DNA of 33,890 nucleotides from Nitrospirota bacterium (GTDB taxonomy: Bacteria > Nitrospirota > Leptospirillia > Leptospirillales > Leptospirillaceae). The stretch is from assembly GCA_021785195.1 (NCBI GenBank), contig JAJYGC010000018.1, positions 1 to 33,890 of the forward strand. Direction: 5' to 3'. The position numbers and the translations under genes are program-made. The notes below the pieces were generated by a model that was given only the letters and a program-made list of their open reading frames with translations, was not told the origin of the DNA and ran no database searches. Below are positions 33,795-33,890 of this stretch, one piece after another. Numbering within the stretch: position 1 is the first letter of the stretch; every line of letters starts with the position of its first letter.

Positions 33795-33890
33795 TTTCGA
33801 GGAAAGATTTCGGGAAGTGGTACAAGAGATCTGAACTCCGGGAGATTATAGCCGCGGGACGTCACCATTCTCAAGTCGAACCGGTGGCCG

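Noticed and set aside
33306-33851. A 181-aa open frame covering the integrase end and beyond
   Set aside because: Its last part (ARPEGFEPPTFRF) is the antisense of tRNA-Arg, a well-known false coding pattern. Only the integrase-like part was kept, as a pseudogene.

Overview
The window looks like a chromosomal segment of an acidophilic or otherwise specialised Gram-negative bacterium of moderately high GC. Gene style (ettA, glmM, a NuoE-NuoF fusion, an Anbu cluster, lipoproteins, an MHS-type transporter, tRNAs with encoded CCA) reminds me of Leptospirillum (Nitrospirota). That assignment is an impression from protein flavour, not a database result. Most of the sequence is core-like, with single genes and short operons on both strands. 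The right end (about 31.3-33.8 kb) is clearly accessory and decaying.

Layout. 0.2-3.7 kb: a CPA1 Na+/H+ antiporter and the ribosome-associated ABC-F protein EttA. 3.7-4.8 kb: an acquired RhuM-Fic protein. 5.0-7.1 kb: a pirin gene with a clear promoter/operator, facing formyltetrahydrofolate deformylase purU. 7.2-9.1 kb: a K+ channel with an RCK domain and a small secreted repeat protein. 9.6-12.4 kb: tRNA-Lys(CUU), a stand-alone NuoE-NuoF fusion and a lipoprotein. 12.8-17.3 kb: a solo beta-class DNA methyltransferase facing a glmM-comEC pair whose ComEC lacks the metallo-beta-lactamase domain. 17.5-21.1 kb: an LPP20-like lipoprotein, divergent from an Rrf2 regulator - aldo/keto reductase - old yellow enzyme cluster. 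21.1-27.0 kb: a chemoreceptor and the Anbu proteasome-like cluster (ATP-grasp, alpha-E, Anbu). 27.7-31.4 kb: a GAF/degenerate GGDEF-like protein, a secreted Kelch protein and an MHS transporter. 31.4-33.8 kb: two tandem HigBA loci with broken toxins and intact antitoxins, a small winged-helix-like ORF, and a tyrosine recombinase relic abutting tRNA-Arg(ACG), the edge of an eroded integrated element.

How genes may work together. The best new signal is a nearly identical promoter/operator in two places 13 kb apart. A TTGAC(A/G) -35 box, a 17-bp spacer and a TAAC-N7-GTTA inverted repeat across the -10 lie in front of the pirin gene and directly in front of the Rrf2 gene. I infer an autoregulated Rrf2 repressor controlling pirin, an aldo/keto reductase and an OYE-type ene-reductase, i.e. 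an electrophile or redox stress regulon. The Rrf2 copy predicts a leaderless mRNA. Other points of interest are a Fic motif with a Doc-like lysine, a methyltransferase with an altered SAM motif, and an Anbu cluster with no adjacent transglutaminase.
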